From Pedobacter sp. N36a (GTDB lineage Bacteria > Bacteroidota > Bacteroidia > Sphingobacteriales > Sphingobacteriaceae): DNA of 64,000 bases. Below, piece by piece: positions 34,665 to 42,828 of the stretch; position 1 is the stretch's first letter, and each line of letters opens with the position of its first letter. Position numbers and translations under genes: made by a program. The notes below the pieces were generated by a model that was not told the DNA's origin, searched no databases, and saw nothing but the letters and a program-made list of their open reading frames with translations. The DNA lies in NCBI RefSeq assembly GCF_014472395.1, contig NZ_JACSZW010000007.1, forward strand, positions 186,001-250,000. The letters run 5' to 3'.

Positions 34665-34683
34665 CAAATGAAACATTTGTTTC
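34665..34683. promoter_or_regulatory. Overlapping palindromes upstream of the ATL gene
   Basis: CAAATGAAACATTTG (34665-34679) and GAAACATTTGTTTC (34670-34683) are both perfect dyads and share bases. They lie about 33-51 bases before the ATL start. They may be an operator for an unknown regulator. Short AT-rich palindromes can occur by chance, so confidence is low. Confidence 0.35.
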
Positions 34684-34715
34684 TTTTGAAAAGGTAAAAA
34701 ATTAAAAATCATCAG

Positions 34716-35042
34716 ATGGAGCAATCATTTTATGACCAGGTTTTTGAATTGGTTAGGCTAATCCCAAAAGGAAGGGTGTCTTCTTATGGCGCAATTGCAA
34801 AAAGTTTGGGCGCTGGTGGCTCTGCCCGAATGGTCGGGTATGCCATGAGCACTGCCGGTGCCGCGCATCCAGCTGTTCCTGCCCATCGGGTGGTGAATAG
34901 TTCGGGCTTGCTCAGTGGTAAGTTCCATTTTAAAACGCCGGAAATGATGCAGGAATTGCTGGAAGCCGAAGGTGTTTTGGTGAAAAATGATAAGGTACAG
35001 AATTTCAAAAACCTGTTCTGGAACCCTCTGATGGAACTTTAG
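34716..35042 (+). CDS. Alkyltransferase-like protein (ATL)
   Basis: 108 residues with the DNA-binding domain of O6-methylguanine-DNA methyltransferases: helix-turn-helix, GRVSSYGAIAKSLG, arginine finger SARMVGYAMS and the active-site loop VPAHRVV. The catalytic Cys of PCHR is Ala56 here, the defining change of ATL proteins, which bind O6-alkylguanine without repairing it and recruit nucleotide excision repair. Two genes upstream of a 3-methyladenine glycosylase, so alkylation damage is a local theme. Confidence 0.92.
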   Translation: MEQSFYDQVFELVRLIPKGRVSSYGAIAKSLGAGGSARMVGYAMSTAGAAHPAVPAHRVVNSSGLLSGKFHFKTPEMMQELLEAEGVLVKNDKVQNFKNLFWNPLMEL

Positions 35043-35177
35043 AGGCTTTAGTCCGTTCTTTTTTTAGAAAGATCTTCAATTAACAGAAAGAAGGTTCTTC
35101 ATTAAAATGATGTTCTTTAGCCAGGAATACGGTCCATTTAAATAACGTAAAATAAAAAATCATAGTATTAGCTGATT

Positions 35178-35519
35178 ATGGGAAAATTAGTAGAAGAATT
35201 TAACGACTACCGTTCTAAAATGAACGATAGGATTATGGAGACTGCAAATACAAATATCAAACGTTTCTTTGCATTAGATACCACCACGTATGCTGAAGGG
35301 GCATTAAATGTGAAAACCAAAGAAATGTTAGGTTTAGTAGCTTCGATGGTACTGCGTTGCGATGATTGCATTAAATATCATTTGGAAAAATGTTTTCATG
35401 AAGGCGTAAGTAATGAAGAAATTAATGAAGTTTTCATGATTGCAAATCTTGTTGGAGGATCGATTGTGATTCCTCACTACAGAAGAGCTGTGGAATACTG
35501 GGACGAATTGAGTCAATAG
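35178..35519 (+). CDS. Carboxymuconolactone decarboxylase / AhpD-like protein
   Basis: 113 residues, one CMD domain. The AhpD redox motif CxxC with downstream His is present (C61, C64, H68 in RCDDCIKYH), so it could act as a thiol-disulfide or peroxidase-type protein. The domain name does not imply carboxymuconolactone metabolism. Lies between two alkylation-damage genes on the same strand. Confidence 0.88.
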   Translation: MGKLVEEFNDYRSKMNDRIMETANTNIKRFFALDTTTYAEGALNVKTKEMLGLVASMVLRCDDCIKYHLEKCFHEGVSNEEINEVFMIANLVGGSIVIPHYRRAVEYWDELSQ

Positions 35520-35607
35520 TTTCTATAATATTAGGAATTTAGGCCATGGGATTATCCATGAATAAAAAGGTCTTCAAAGCATAAAAAGAATATTAATCAA
35601 TCAAAAG

Positions 35608-36168
35608 ATGTCAGAAATTATCAGATGCGGGTGGTGTGGTACTGATCCTTTATATGTAAAATACCATGATGAAGAATGGGGAAAGCCTGTTTATGACGAC
35701 CAAACACTTTTTGAATTTTTAATTCTTGAAGGTGCACAGGCTGGTCTCAGCTGGATGACCATTCTAAAAAGAAGAGCTGGATATAAAGCTGCTTTTGCTG
35801 ATTTCGACGTTCAAAAAGTTGCAGCTTTCAGTGCAGCGGATGAGGAGCGTTTAATGAATGATTCGGGGATAATCAGGAACCGGTTAAAGGTAAAAGCAGC
35901 CATCACTAATGCTCGTCTTTTCATTGAAATCCAAAAAGAATTCGGGTCTTTTTCCGATTTTATCTGGGGATTTATTCCTGGAAAAAAGCCAATCGTTAAT
36001 ATAGTAAAGTCCCTAAGTGATGTTCCGGCACGAACAGAAATCTCTGATGCCATTAGTAAAGACATGAAAAAGCGTGGATTTAAGTTCTTTGGAACAACGA
36101 TTTGCTATGCGCATATGCAGGCAACTGGTATGGTCAATGACCACATCATCGGCTGTATCAGTAAATAA
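35608..36168 (+). CDS. tag: DNA-3-methyladenine glycosylase I
   Basis: 186 residues. The N-terminal RCGWCGTDPLYVKYHDEEWG and C-terminal HMQATGMVNDHIIGC segments hold the Tag zinc ligands: C7, H20, and the His and Cys of NDHIIGC. It excises 3-methyladenine from DNA as the first step of base-excision repair. Same strand as ATL and the AhpD-like gene, with gaps of 135 and 88 bases, so cotranscription is possible but not certain. Confidence 0.95.
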   Translation: MSEIIRCGWCGTDPLYVKYHDEEWGKPVYDDQTLFEFLILEGAQAGLSWMTILKRRAGYKAAFADFDVQKVAAFSAADEERLMNDSGIIRNRLKVKAAITNARLFIEIQKEFGSFSDFIWGFIPGKKPIVNIVKSLSDVPARTEISDAISKDMKKRGFKFFGTTICYAHMQATGMVNDHIIGCISK

Positions 36169-36190
36169 AAATTACAGCTACAAACTTGCC

Positions 36191-36889
36191 TTACTTATGA
36201 GCTTCATTATAAGCCGTCACAAAAGCGATAATTAACTTTGAATCAAAGTTTTCTGTCGCTTTTATTTTTTCTGCCAGATCTGCATCATCGCCTATTTGTT
36301 CTAGTAATACTGTTTTGATCCGCTGATTGTTTTCTGCTAAACCGGCTCCATCAACAGGCATTTCCATTAAGCGGCCAGTGCCGGGCTTTTCCATAAAAAA
36401 CGTAGCGGGCATCATTTTCCTTGCAGTTGGCTCTTGATTACGACCACCCAGAATGGTGATTCCAGCACCAACTCCCAGGCCAGTACCAAAGGTTCCTGTC
36501 CCTGCTCCAATGCCAATACTAGGTATAATCCGTGTTTTTTTAACCGCGGGAGGATCAATAAGGACATTTCCGCCTATTGAATATAAGTTAATGGTCCCAT
36601 ATTCAATGATCTTGAAAAATTTGTGCAGTGTTTTTTTGTTTACCACAACCGGCTTACTCACATAAGTTGCTCCATTCCAAACAAACTCCTGGATATCGGA
36701 GGCTTTGTAATGAACGACAGATTCATCGTCTTTTGCAAAGACTACAGAGGAGTAGTCTGTTCCCTGGATCGTTCCTCGAACAAAATTTCCTGGAGAAAAC
36801 ACTATAATATCTTGCGCCATTGCGCCAATACCTGCAATCATTAGTAAAACAAACAGGCCTAGGGTCTTTATCGCTTTCATCATGATCAA
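36191..36889 (-). CDS. Secreted protein of unknown function
   Basis: 232 residues. Four possible start positions cluster at MIMMKAIK; any gives a signal peptide ending at about AMAQD. The mature protein has a beta-rich N-terminal half (PGNFVRGTIQGTDYSSVVF, DIQEFVWNGATYVSKPV) and a Gly-rich stretch GIGAGTGTFGTGLGVGAG at about 126-143 that could be a membrane or glycine-zipper segment. No family recognised. It is convergent with tag, with only 22 bases between stops. Confidence 0.8.
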   Translation of the reverse strand: MIMMKAIKTLGLFVLLMIAGIGAMAQDIIVFSPGNFVRGTIQGTDYSSVVFAKDDESVVHYKASDIQEFVWNGATYVSKPVVVNKKTLHKFFKIIEYGTINLYSIGGNVLIDPPAVKKTRIIPSIGIGAGTGTFGTGLGVGAGITILGGRNQEPTARKMMPATFFMEKPGTGRLMEMPVDGAGLAENNQRIKTVLLEQIGDDADLAEKIKATENFDSKLIIAFVTAYNEAHK

Positions 36890-36947
36890 ATAACGGAAAT
36901 TATTTGCGGTTGTTATGGATAATGATAAACAATTATTTAAGTATTAG

Positions 36948-36955
36948 TACCTTTA
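36948..36955 (+). promoter_or_regulatory. Putative -7 element upstream of polA
   Basis: TACCTTTA, seven of eight to TAnnTTTG. It would place the RNA start near 36962, at the base of the predicted leader structure and about 119 bases before polA. Confidence 0.42.
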
Positions 36956-36962
36956 TCCGATG

Positions 36963-37043
36963 CGGTTGCTGCTGATATGGAGGTCATACTCCATAGGCTA
37001 ACCGTCCAATAATAAAGTATACATGTAATGGAGGATCAGCAGC
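36963..37043 (+). promoter_or_regulatory. Structured polA leader with competing pairings
   Basis: Stem A: CGGTT (36963-36967) pairs with AACCG (37000-37004), enclosing TATGGAG (36976-36982) with CTCCATA (36989-36995). Competing pairings: GCTGCTGAT (36968-36976) with ATCAGCAGC (37035-37043), and CTCCAT (36989-36994) with a second ATGGAG (37028-37033). These cannot all form together, an arrangement like an attenuator or a riboregulated leader. It could also be a small RNA gene. No known family recognised. Confidence 0.4.
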
Positions 37044-37080
37044 TAATGATCGCTTCCTAATCAATAAAAAACGAATACTG

Positions 37081-39894
37081 ATGAAAAAACTTTTTCTTCT
37101 TGACGGCATGGCGCTCATCTACAGAGCACACTTTGCATTGAGTAAAAACCCCCGGTTTACGTCCACAGGGATTAATACATCGGCAGTGATGGGTTTTGCA
37201 AACACCTTAATGGAGGTGCTGAAAAAGGAAAAACCGAGTCATATTGCTGTGGTTTTTGACACCGCAGCTCCTACAGAAAGACATACCGATTTCGAGGCTT
37301 ATAAAGCCCACAGACAAGCGATGCCGGAAGATTTGTCTGCTGCTTTACCTTATGTCTTTAAGCTGATTGAAGGGTTTAAAATCCCGGTCATTACCAAAGA
37401 TGGTTTTGAAGCAGATGATATCATCGGTACTTTAGCCAAAGAAGGCGAGAAACAAGGTTTTAAAGTATACTGTATGACTCCCGATAAAGATTTCGCACAA
37501 CTGGTGTCCGAAAATATTTTCATTTACAAGCCTGCACGTATGGGGAATGAAATGGAAATTATGGGGGTCGATGAGGTGAAAGCAAAATGGGAAATTGAAG
37601 ATGTAAAGCAGGTCATTGATATTCTTGGCCTATGGGGTGATGCAGTAGATAATATCCCGGGTATCCCAGGTATCGGAGAAAAGACTGCGAAAACATTAAT
37701 CCAGAAATATGGCTCGATGGAAAATATCATCGCCAACTCCCATGAGCTAAAAGGAAAACAACGTGAAAACGTAGAGACCTATGCAGAACAAGGTTTATTA
37801 TCTAAAAAACTGGCCACGATCATCCTGGATGTTCCGGTAGAATTTAATGCCGATGAACTGGTATTAGAGTCGCCTAGCCGCGAACTATTAGAACCATTAT
37901 TTGCAGAACTGGAATTCAGAACTATTGGTAAACGTGTCTTTGGAGAAGAGTTTAATGTGAATGAGGCGAAAGCACCTGTATCTCAGCAAATCGACTTATT
38001 TGGCAGTCCAGTGGATCAGCCAGCAGGTAAGACGGGCACATTTGTGTCTGCTCCAACCTTCTCTGAAGAAACACCTGCCTCAAAAACAATAGAAAATACG
38101 CCACATAATTACCAATTGGTAGCTACAGCAGCAGCACGCAAATTATTGATCGCGCAGCTGGAAAAAGAAGAAAGCATTTGCTTTGATACAGAAACCACTG
38201 GTACAGATGCAAATCTTGCGGATCTGGTTGGAATTTCTTTCAGCACTAAACCTGGAGAAGGCCATTATATTCCTTTGTCTGCGGATAGGGAAGAAGCATT
38301 GGCAATTCTGGAAGAATTCAGAGGAGTTCTTGAAAATGAAAGTATTGGAAAAATCGGACAGAACATCAAGTATGATATCCTGATCATGAAATGGTATGGC
38401 ATCTCTATCAAAGGAAAACTGTTTGATACCATGCTGGCACATTACCTGATTGACCCTGATACCAGACACAACATGGATGTGCTTTCGGAAAATTACCTGG
38501 GTTATACCCCAATTTCCATCACAAAACTGATTGGAGCAAAAGGGAAAAACCAGGGGAATATGAGAGATGTTCCAGTAGAGCAAGTGGTAGATTACGCTGC
38601 TGAAGATGCAGATGTCACCTTGCAGTTAGCGAATGTGTTCAGACCGATGTTAAAAGAACTGAACGTAGAAGAACTGGCCAGGGATGTAGAAAATCCGCTA
38701 GTCTATGTACTCGCTGCGATTGAAAAAGAAGGCGTAAGAATCGATGTAGATACCCTGAATAACTATTCGAAAGAACTCGAAATCGACATCAGAAAATTTG
38801 AGCAGAATGTATTCGAGAAATGCGGCGTTACCTTTAACCTCGCTTCTCCTAAACAATTGGGAGAAGTTCTTTTCGATAAATTACAGCTGGATCCTAAAGC
38901 TAAAAAGACTAAAACGGGGCAGTATCAAACCGGAGAAGACGTGTTATTGGCATTGGCCAGCAAAAGTGATATTGTAAAAGACATCCTTGATTTTCGCCAG
39001 TTACAAAAGCTGAAATCAACCTACGTAGATGCCTTGCCATTATTGGTAAATCCAAAAACAGGACGTGTCCATACCAGCTATAATCAAGCGGTAGCGGCTA
39101 CAGGGAGGTTAAGTTCTAACAATCCTAACTTGCAAAATATTCCTATTCGGAGTGACCGCGGCAGAGAGGTTCGTAAAGCTTTCATCCCAAGAGATGAAAA
39201 TCATGTGCTCCTTTCTGCGGATTATTCTCAAATAGAGCTGAGAATCATTGCCGAAATCAGCAAGGAAGAAAACATGCTGGAGGCCTTCAATAAAGGAATT
39301 GATATCCACACAGCAACCGCCGCCCGTGTTTATGGAATTTCTATTGAAGAGGTGACTTCAGATCAGCGTCGGAACGCGAAAGCAGTAAACTTTGGAATTA
39401 TCTACGGTCAATCTGCTTTTGGATTGTCTCAAAACCTGGGTATTCCAAGAAAAGAAGCTGCGGCCATTATTGAACAATATTTTGAACAATATCCAGGAAT
39501 TCAGCGATACATGGCAGATACCATGAATTTCGCCAGAGAAAACGGCTTCGTAGAAACTATCCTCGGCAGAAGAAGGTACCTGAGAGACATTAACTCCGCC
39601 AATCAAACTGTACGCGGTTTTGCAGAGCGAAATGCGATCAATGCGCCGATTCAAGGCTCTGCAGCAGATATGATCAAAGTAGCTATGCTCAATATCCACA
39701 AAGACATCCAGGATCAAGGCCTGCAATCAAAAATGACCATGCAGGTGCATGATGAGTTGGTCTTTGACGTGTTGAAAACGGAAGTGGAAGCCATGAAAAA
39801 GATCATTACACACCGCATGAAAACAGCGATAAAAACCACTGTGCCGATTGAAATAGAAATCGGTGAAGGAAACAACTGGCTGGAAGCACATTAA
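37081..39894 (+). CDS. polA: DNA polymerase I
   Basis: 937 residues, full length. 5'-nuclease domain about 1-290, including the helix-hairpin-helix GIPGIGEKTAKTLI. A proofreading 3'-5' exonuclease, about 340-540, with intact acidic residues D369 and E371 (CFDTETTG), Asp in NIKYD and YAAEDAD. The polymerase domain has motif A D714 (DYSQIELR), the O-helix RRNAKAVNFGIIYG and motif C D891 (VHDELVFD). All three activities should work. A structured, possibly regulated leader precedes the gene. Confidence 0.97.
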   Translation: MKKLFLLDGMALIYRAHFALSKNPRFTSTGINTSAVMGFANTLMEVLKKEKPSHIAVVFDTAAPTERHTDFEAYKAHRQAMPEDLSAALPYVFKLIEGFKIPVITKDGFEADDIIGTLAKEGEKQGFKVYCMTPDKDFAQLVSENIFIYKPARMGNEMEIMGVDEVKAKWEIEDVKQVIDILGLWGDAVDNIPGIPGIGEKTAKTLIQKYGSMENIIANSHELKGKQRENVETYAEQGLLSKKLATIILDVPVEFNADELVLESPSRELLEPLFAELEFRTIGKRVFGEEFNVNEAKAPVSQQIDLFGSPVDQPAGKTGTFVSAPTFSEETPASKTIENTPHNYQLVATAAARKLLIAQLEKEESICFDTETTGTDANLADLVGISFSTKPGEGHYIPLSADREEALAILEEFRGVLENESIGKIGQNIKYDILIMKWYGISIKGKLFDTMLAHYLIDPDTRHNMDVLSENYLGYTPISITKLIGAKGKNQGNMRDVPVEQVVDYAAEDADVTLQLANVFRPMLKELNVEELARDVENPLVYVLAAIEKEGVRIDVDTLNNYSKELEIDIRKFEQNVFEKCGVTFNLASPKQLGEVLFDKLQLDPKAKKTKTGQYQTGEDVLLALASKSDIVKDILDFRQLQKLKSTYVDALPLLVNPKTGRVHTSYNQAVAATGRLSSNNPNLQNIPIRSDRGREVRKAFIPRDENHVLLSADYSQIELRIIAEISKEENMLEAFNKGIDIHTATAARVYGISIEEVTSDQRRNAKAVNFGIIYGQSAFGLSQNLGIPRKEAAAIIEQYFEQYPGIQRYMADTMNFARENGFVETILGRRRYLRDINSANQTVRGFAERNAINAPIQGSAADMIKVAMLNIHKDIQDQGLQSKMTMQVHDELVFDVLKTEVEAMKKIITHRMKTAIKTTVPIEIEIGEGNNWLEAH

Positions 39895-39903
39895 AATTTA
39901 AAT

Positions 39904-39958
39904 AAAAAAAGGAGATATGTCAGTAGATTCCAGAATCGACGACATGCCTCCTTTTTTT
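39904..39958. terminator. Terminator between polA and the MBL-fold gene
   Basis: 18-base arms (39904-39921 with 39941-39958) with two mismatches, A-run on the left and T7 on the right; located between convergent genes. Confidence 0.8.
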
Positions 39959-40017
39959 ATAAAAGCTCCTAAACAGGCTGATACCTAAATCAACCTACTA
40001 TGGAAAAAAGCGGAATC

Positions 40018-40695
40018 TTATAAGTCAATCGTCTCGCCAATTGCTGGTAATAACAAAACCTTATTCTCTCTCTTAAACTTTGCAATCGCCTCTTCTGTGT
40101 CAATAGCGATTACAGGGAAGGTATTATAATGCACCCCAATCACTTTATCACATTCAAAATACTTGGTAGAAATCAAGGCATCGTCCACATCCATGGTATA
40201 ATTTCCACCAATAGGTAAGATCGCATAATCCAAATTGTATAGATCCGCAAGCAATTTCATTTCTATCGTTAAAGAAGTATCTCCGGCAAAATAAATAGTC
40301 TTTCCTCCAGTTTCCAGTACAAATCCGGCAGGATTTCCACCGTAACTGCCATCAGGCATAGAGCTGGAATGTGCGGCCCATACCATTCTTAACTTACCGA
40401 ACTCAAATTTTTGAGCACCGTAATTCATGTCATGCGTATTGGTTACACCTTGTGCTTTCGCCCAGCCAATCACTTCCGGCATGGCAATCACGACTGCATT
40501 TGTTTGTTTTGCCAGGCTCACCAGGTCGGCCACATGATCACCGTGTCCATGACTCACCAGCATATAATCTGCTTCAATCTTGGTCGTGTCAATGTGTTTT
40601 GCCAATCCATTCGGACTAATAAATGGATCAAAAAGAAATTTCTTGCCATCTGCTTCTAATAAAAAGCAAGATTGACCATAATAAGTATATTTCAT
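40018..40695 (-). CDS. Metallo-beta-lactamase-fold hydrolase (UPF0173 type)
   Basis: 225 residues. It starts MKYTYYGQSCFLLEADGKKFLFDPF, typical of UPF0173 hydrolases. Metal motif HGHGDH at 49-54, with further ligand regions at AAHSSSMPDG, FAGDTSL and GVHYNTFP. Probably binds two metals; the substrate of the family is unknown. Downstream of ybaB by 33 bases on the same strand, so likely one transcript. Confidence 0.9.
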   Translation of the reverse strand: MKYTYYGQSCFLLEADGKKFLFDPFISPNGLAKHIDTTKIEADYMLVSHGHGDHVADLVSLAKQTNAVVIAMPEVIGWAKAQGVTNTHDMNYGAQKFEFGKLRMVWAAHSSSMPDGSYGGNPAGFVLETGGKTIYFAGDTSLTIEMKLLADLYNLDYAILPIGGNYTMDVDDALISTKYFECDKVIGVHYNTFPVIAIDTEEAIAKFKRENKVLLLPAIGETIDL

Positions 40696-40728
40696 GAGGC
40701 TATGAAATTAAGGTTTAAAACGATTCGC

Positions 40729-41034
40729 CTATTGGCCGAACAGACCGCCCAGGCCACCCATCATCGACTGTGTAGCGGCTTGCATTTCATGCGCGCTTAC
40801 TTGCTCTGCTTGCGCTAAAGCTTTGTTGATGGCAGTTAATAACAGTTCTTCTAATTCTTCTTTATCTGCTTGTTTATAAAATTCTTCTTCGATTTCTACT
40901 GCAGTAATGGCTTTATTCGCTGTTGCCGTGATTCGGATGGCACCACCTTCTACTTCACCAAAAACAGAAACTGTATCTAATCTCTTTTTTATCTCTTCGG
41001 CTTGCTTTTGTGCAGCCATTAATTTATCGAACAT
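40729..41034 (-). CDS. ybaB: YbaB/EbfC family nucleoid-associated protein
   Basis: 101 residues, the usual size. MFDKLMAAQKQAEEIKKRLDTV forms the long N-terminal helix, followed by the beta-sheet GAIRITATANKAITAVEIEEEF and a C-terminal helix with a Met/Gly-rich tail. Dimeric DNA-binding protein that may influence expression or recombination. In many bacteria it sits next to dnaX-recR; here it is paired with an MBL-fold gene instead. Confidence 0.93.
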   Translation of the reverse strand: MFDKLMAAQKQAEEIKKRLDTVSVFGEVEGGAIRITATANKAITAVEIEEEFYKQADKEELEELLLTAINKALAQAEQVSAHEMQAATQSMMGGLGGLFGQ

Positions 41035-41119
41035 AAGCTTGTTTATTTATTACAACAACGAAATTAAGGGAAATTGGTTTAAAGAAATCATTTAATGTGA
41101 AGATTTTCGGAGGGAGAAT

Positions 41120-41154
41120 AAAAAAAACAGCCGCATCCTATCGGATGCAGCTGT
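41120..41154 (-). terminator. Terminator of the DUF4394 lipoprotein gene
   Basis: ACAGC-C-GCATCC pairs with GGATGC-A-GCTGT around TATC, one mismatch. The A-run on the left becomes a U-tract on the minus strand. Confidence 0.8.
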
Positions 41155-41177
41155 AGTCATAAGTAGATAAAAGAAGG

Positions 41178-42719
41178 TTACATGCCTAAACCAAGGGTCA
41201 TTCCGGTCACTGTTCTTGGAAATTCAGTAACCGAGGTCGCTACACCACTGGTTAGGTTAATCGTATATATTTTGTTGACCCCGCCAACGGTAAATATGGC
41301 GTAAGCGGTTCCTGAGGTACTGCCAATGTCAAAGCCATTGGTGCTGTCCACATTGATGCCCAGACTGCCGACTTCTACTAAAGTTCCGTCGTTTGGCGGC
41401 GTTTGTTTGTATAGTTTATCGGTGGCCTGGTCAATATCGTAGAGTATAGTTTCTGTGGCACCGGCAAAGTTATTGGTATAGGCTGCGGCACTAACTGCTG
41501 GAGTTCCTGGTTTCAAGATTCCATCTATAGCGGCTACAGCACCAGTTTCGGGGTGTAATCGTAAATTCTGACCATCATTACCTACCACACGAATCCGATC
41601 TACGGTAGGATTGAAATCAAAGCCGTAACTGCTGCCCGTTAACAGCGTAGTGAGTACGCCCGGACCAACCAGCGTAAAGGCGCCTGTGGCCGTGTTCACG
41701 GTATAAAGTCTGCTGGAACTGCCCAACGCATAAATCTGGCCGTTAGCAGGTCTGAAATCGATGCCTAACACGGTTTCCAAAGGCGCTAATCCTGTGATTG
41801 GCTTAGAAACCAGGCTTGCCGGGCTCATTGGATTAAAAATCAAAAAGTTGTTGGCATTGTCTACTGCATAGGCTACCGGATCTGTAGGGATCGCGAGGCC
41901 TTCAACTGGACTGGCAGCTGGGAATTTTCCTGCTAGAGTCGCTTTACCGGTTTCCAGGCTGATGGTATAAAGACTGGAAGCTCCGGCAACCGTGCCTGCT
42001 GCAAGCGCTTTGGTATTGTCCGGAGAAATGTCAAATGCAGCACTGGTGCCGATTTCTACACCTAATGCGCCAACTTCTACGAGTTTTCCATCATTTGGCG
42101 GATCTTGTTTATACAGCTTTTTGCTGGTCAGGTCGATGTCGAAAAGAATAGTGGTTGCGGCTCCGGCTTTGCTGTTGGTATAAGCTGCACCAGAGATAAT
42201 TGGATTGGTAACACCATTGATATTGCCGTCTGTAGCTGCTACAGCACCCGTTTCCGGATGAAGCCTCAGGTTTTGTCCAGTATTGGTGATCAGGCGGATG
42301 CGGTCTACGGTTGGGTTAAAATCTATGCTGACCGCAGTTCCGTTAATCGCAGGACTAAAGCCTGTACCAATTGCTCTGGCGACCCCATTTAGTCGGATTG
42401 CAAATAGTTTACTGGTGTTGCTTACCCCGTAAAGTTCTCCTGTAGCAGGGCGGAAATCGATACTCAAAATCTTTTCATTTAATGCAAGTCCGGTAATGGC
42501 AACGGTAGACATCGCTGTGCTGACATCTTTTGCATTAAATTTAAGGAGGTTGTTGTTAGATAGGGTGTAGAAAACCTGATCTGGGCCTAAAACAGGAAGT
42601 ATTGGCGGATCAATGATGGTGTTTTTGTCTTTCTTGCAAGCGGTTATGCTGGCCATAACAGCTAGCAGGATCAATAAGGATCTCCTCAGGAGAATCCCTG
42701 TTAAGTTAAAGTTTTTCAT
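41178..42719 (-). CDS. DUF4394 lipoprotein with two tandem copies of the domain
   Basis: 513 residues. Signal peptide with lipobox ITAC followed by KKDK. Then two homologous halves, about 45-275 and 280-513. Both contain DRIR followed by GQNLRLHPETGAVAA, and both contain a close variant of KLYKQxPPNDGxLVEVG, so an internal duplication is clear. DUF4394 is predicted to form a beta-propeller-like fold; function unknown. The domain also occurs in cyanobacteria and proteobacteria. An operator-like pair of palindromes lies upstream at 42789-42825. Confidence 0.88.
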   Translation of the reverse strand: MKNFNLTGILLRRSLLILLAVMASITACKKDKNTIIDPPILPVLGPDQVFYTLSNNNLLKFNAKDVSTAMSTVAITGLALNEKILSIDFRPATGELYGVSNTSKLFAIRLNGVARAIGTGFSPAINGTAVSIDFNPTVDRIRLITNTGQNLRLHPETGAVAATDGNINGVTNPIISGAAYTNSKAGAATTILFDIDLTSKKLYKQDPPNDGKLVEVGALGVEIGTSAAFDISPDNTKALAAGTVAGASSLYTISLETGKATLAGKFPAASPVEGLAIPTDPVAYAVDNANNFLIFNPMSPASLVSKPITGLAPLETVLGIDFRPANGQIYALGSSSRLYTVNTATGAFTLVGPGVLTTLLTGSSYGFDFNPTVDRIRVVGNDGQNLRLHPETGAVAAIDGILKPGTPAVSAAAYTNNFAGATETILYDIDQATDKLYKQTPPNDGTLVEVGSLGINVDSTNGFDIGSTSGTAYAIFTVGGVNKIYTINLTSGVATSVTEFPRTVTGMTLGLGM

Positions 42720-42788
42720 AGATAGGTGTTTTTATGATAGGTTATTCGTACCTACGCAAAAAAACTTAGCCCGGTTTTGTAACTCTTG

Positions 42789-42825
42789 ACTCCATTATGG
42801 AGTTAAAATCGGAATTCCATATGGA
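42789..42825. promoter_or_regulatory. Paired CTCCAT/ATGGAG palindromes upstream of the DUF4394 gene
   Basis: ACTCCATTATGGAGT (42789-42803) is a perfect dyad about one base and TCCATATGGA (42816-42825) is a perfect 10-base dyad; centres are about 25 bases apart. They lie upstream of a minus-strand -7-like TAAGTTTT at 42761-42768. The two sites share the CTCCAT half, so a dimeric regulator binding twice is plausible. Confidence 0.42.
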
Positions 42826-42828
42826 GCG

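Noticed and set aside
35178..35519. Aromatic-compound degradation role for the carboxymuconolactone decarboxylase-domain protein
   Set aside because: The CxxC-His motif and repair-gene neighbours fit an AhpD-like redox protein better; no catabolic genes are present.
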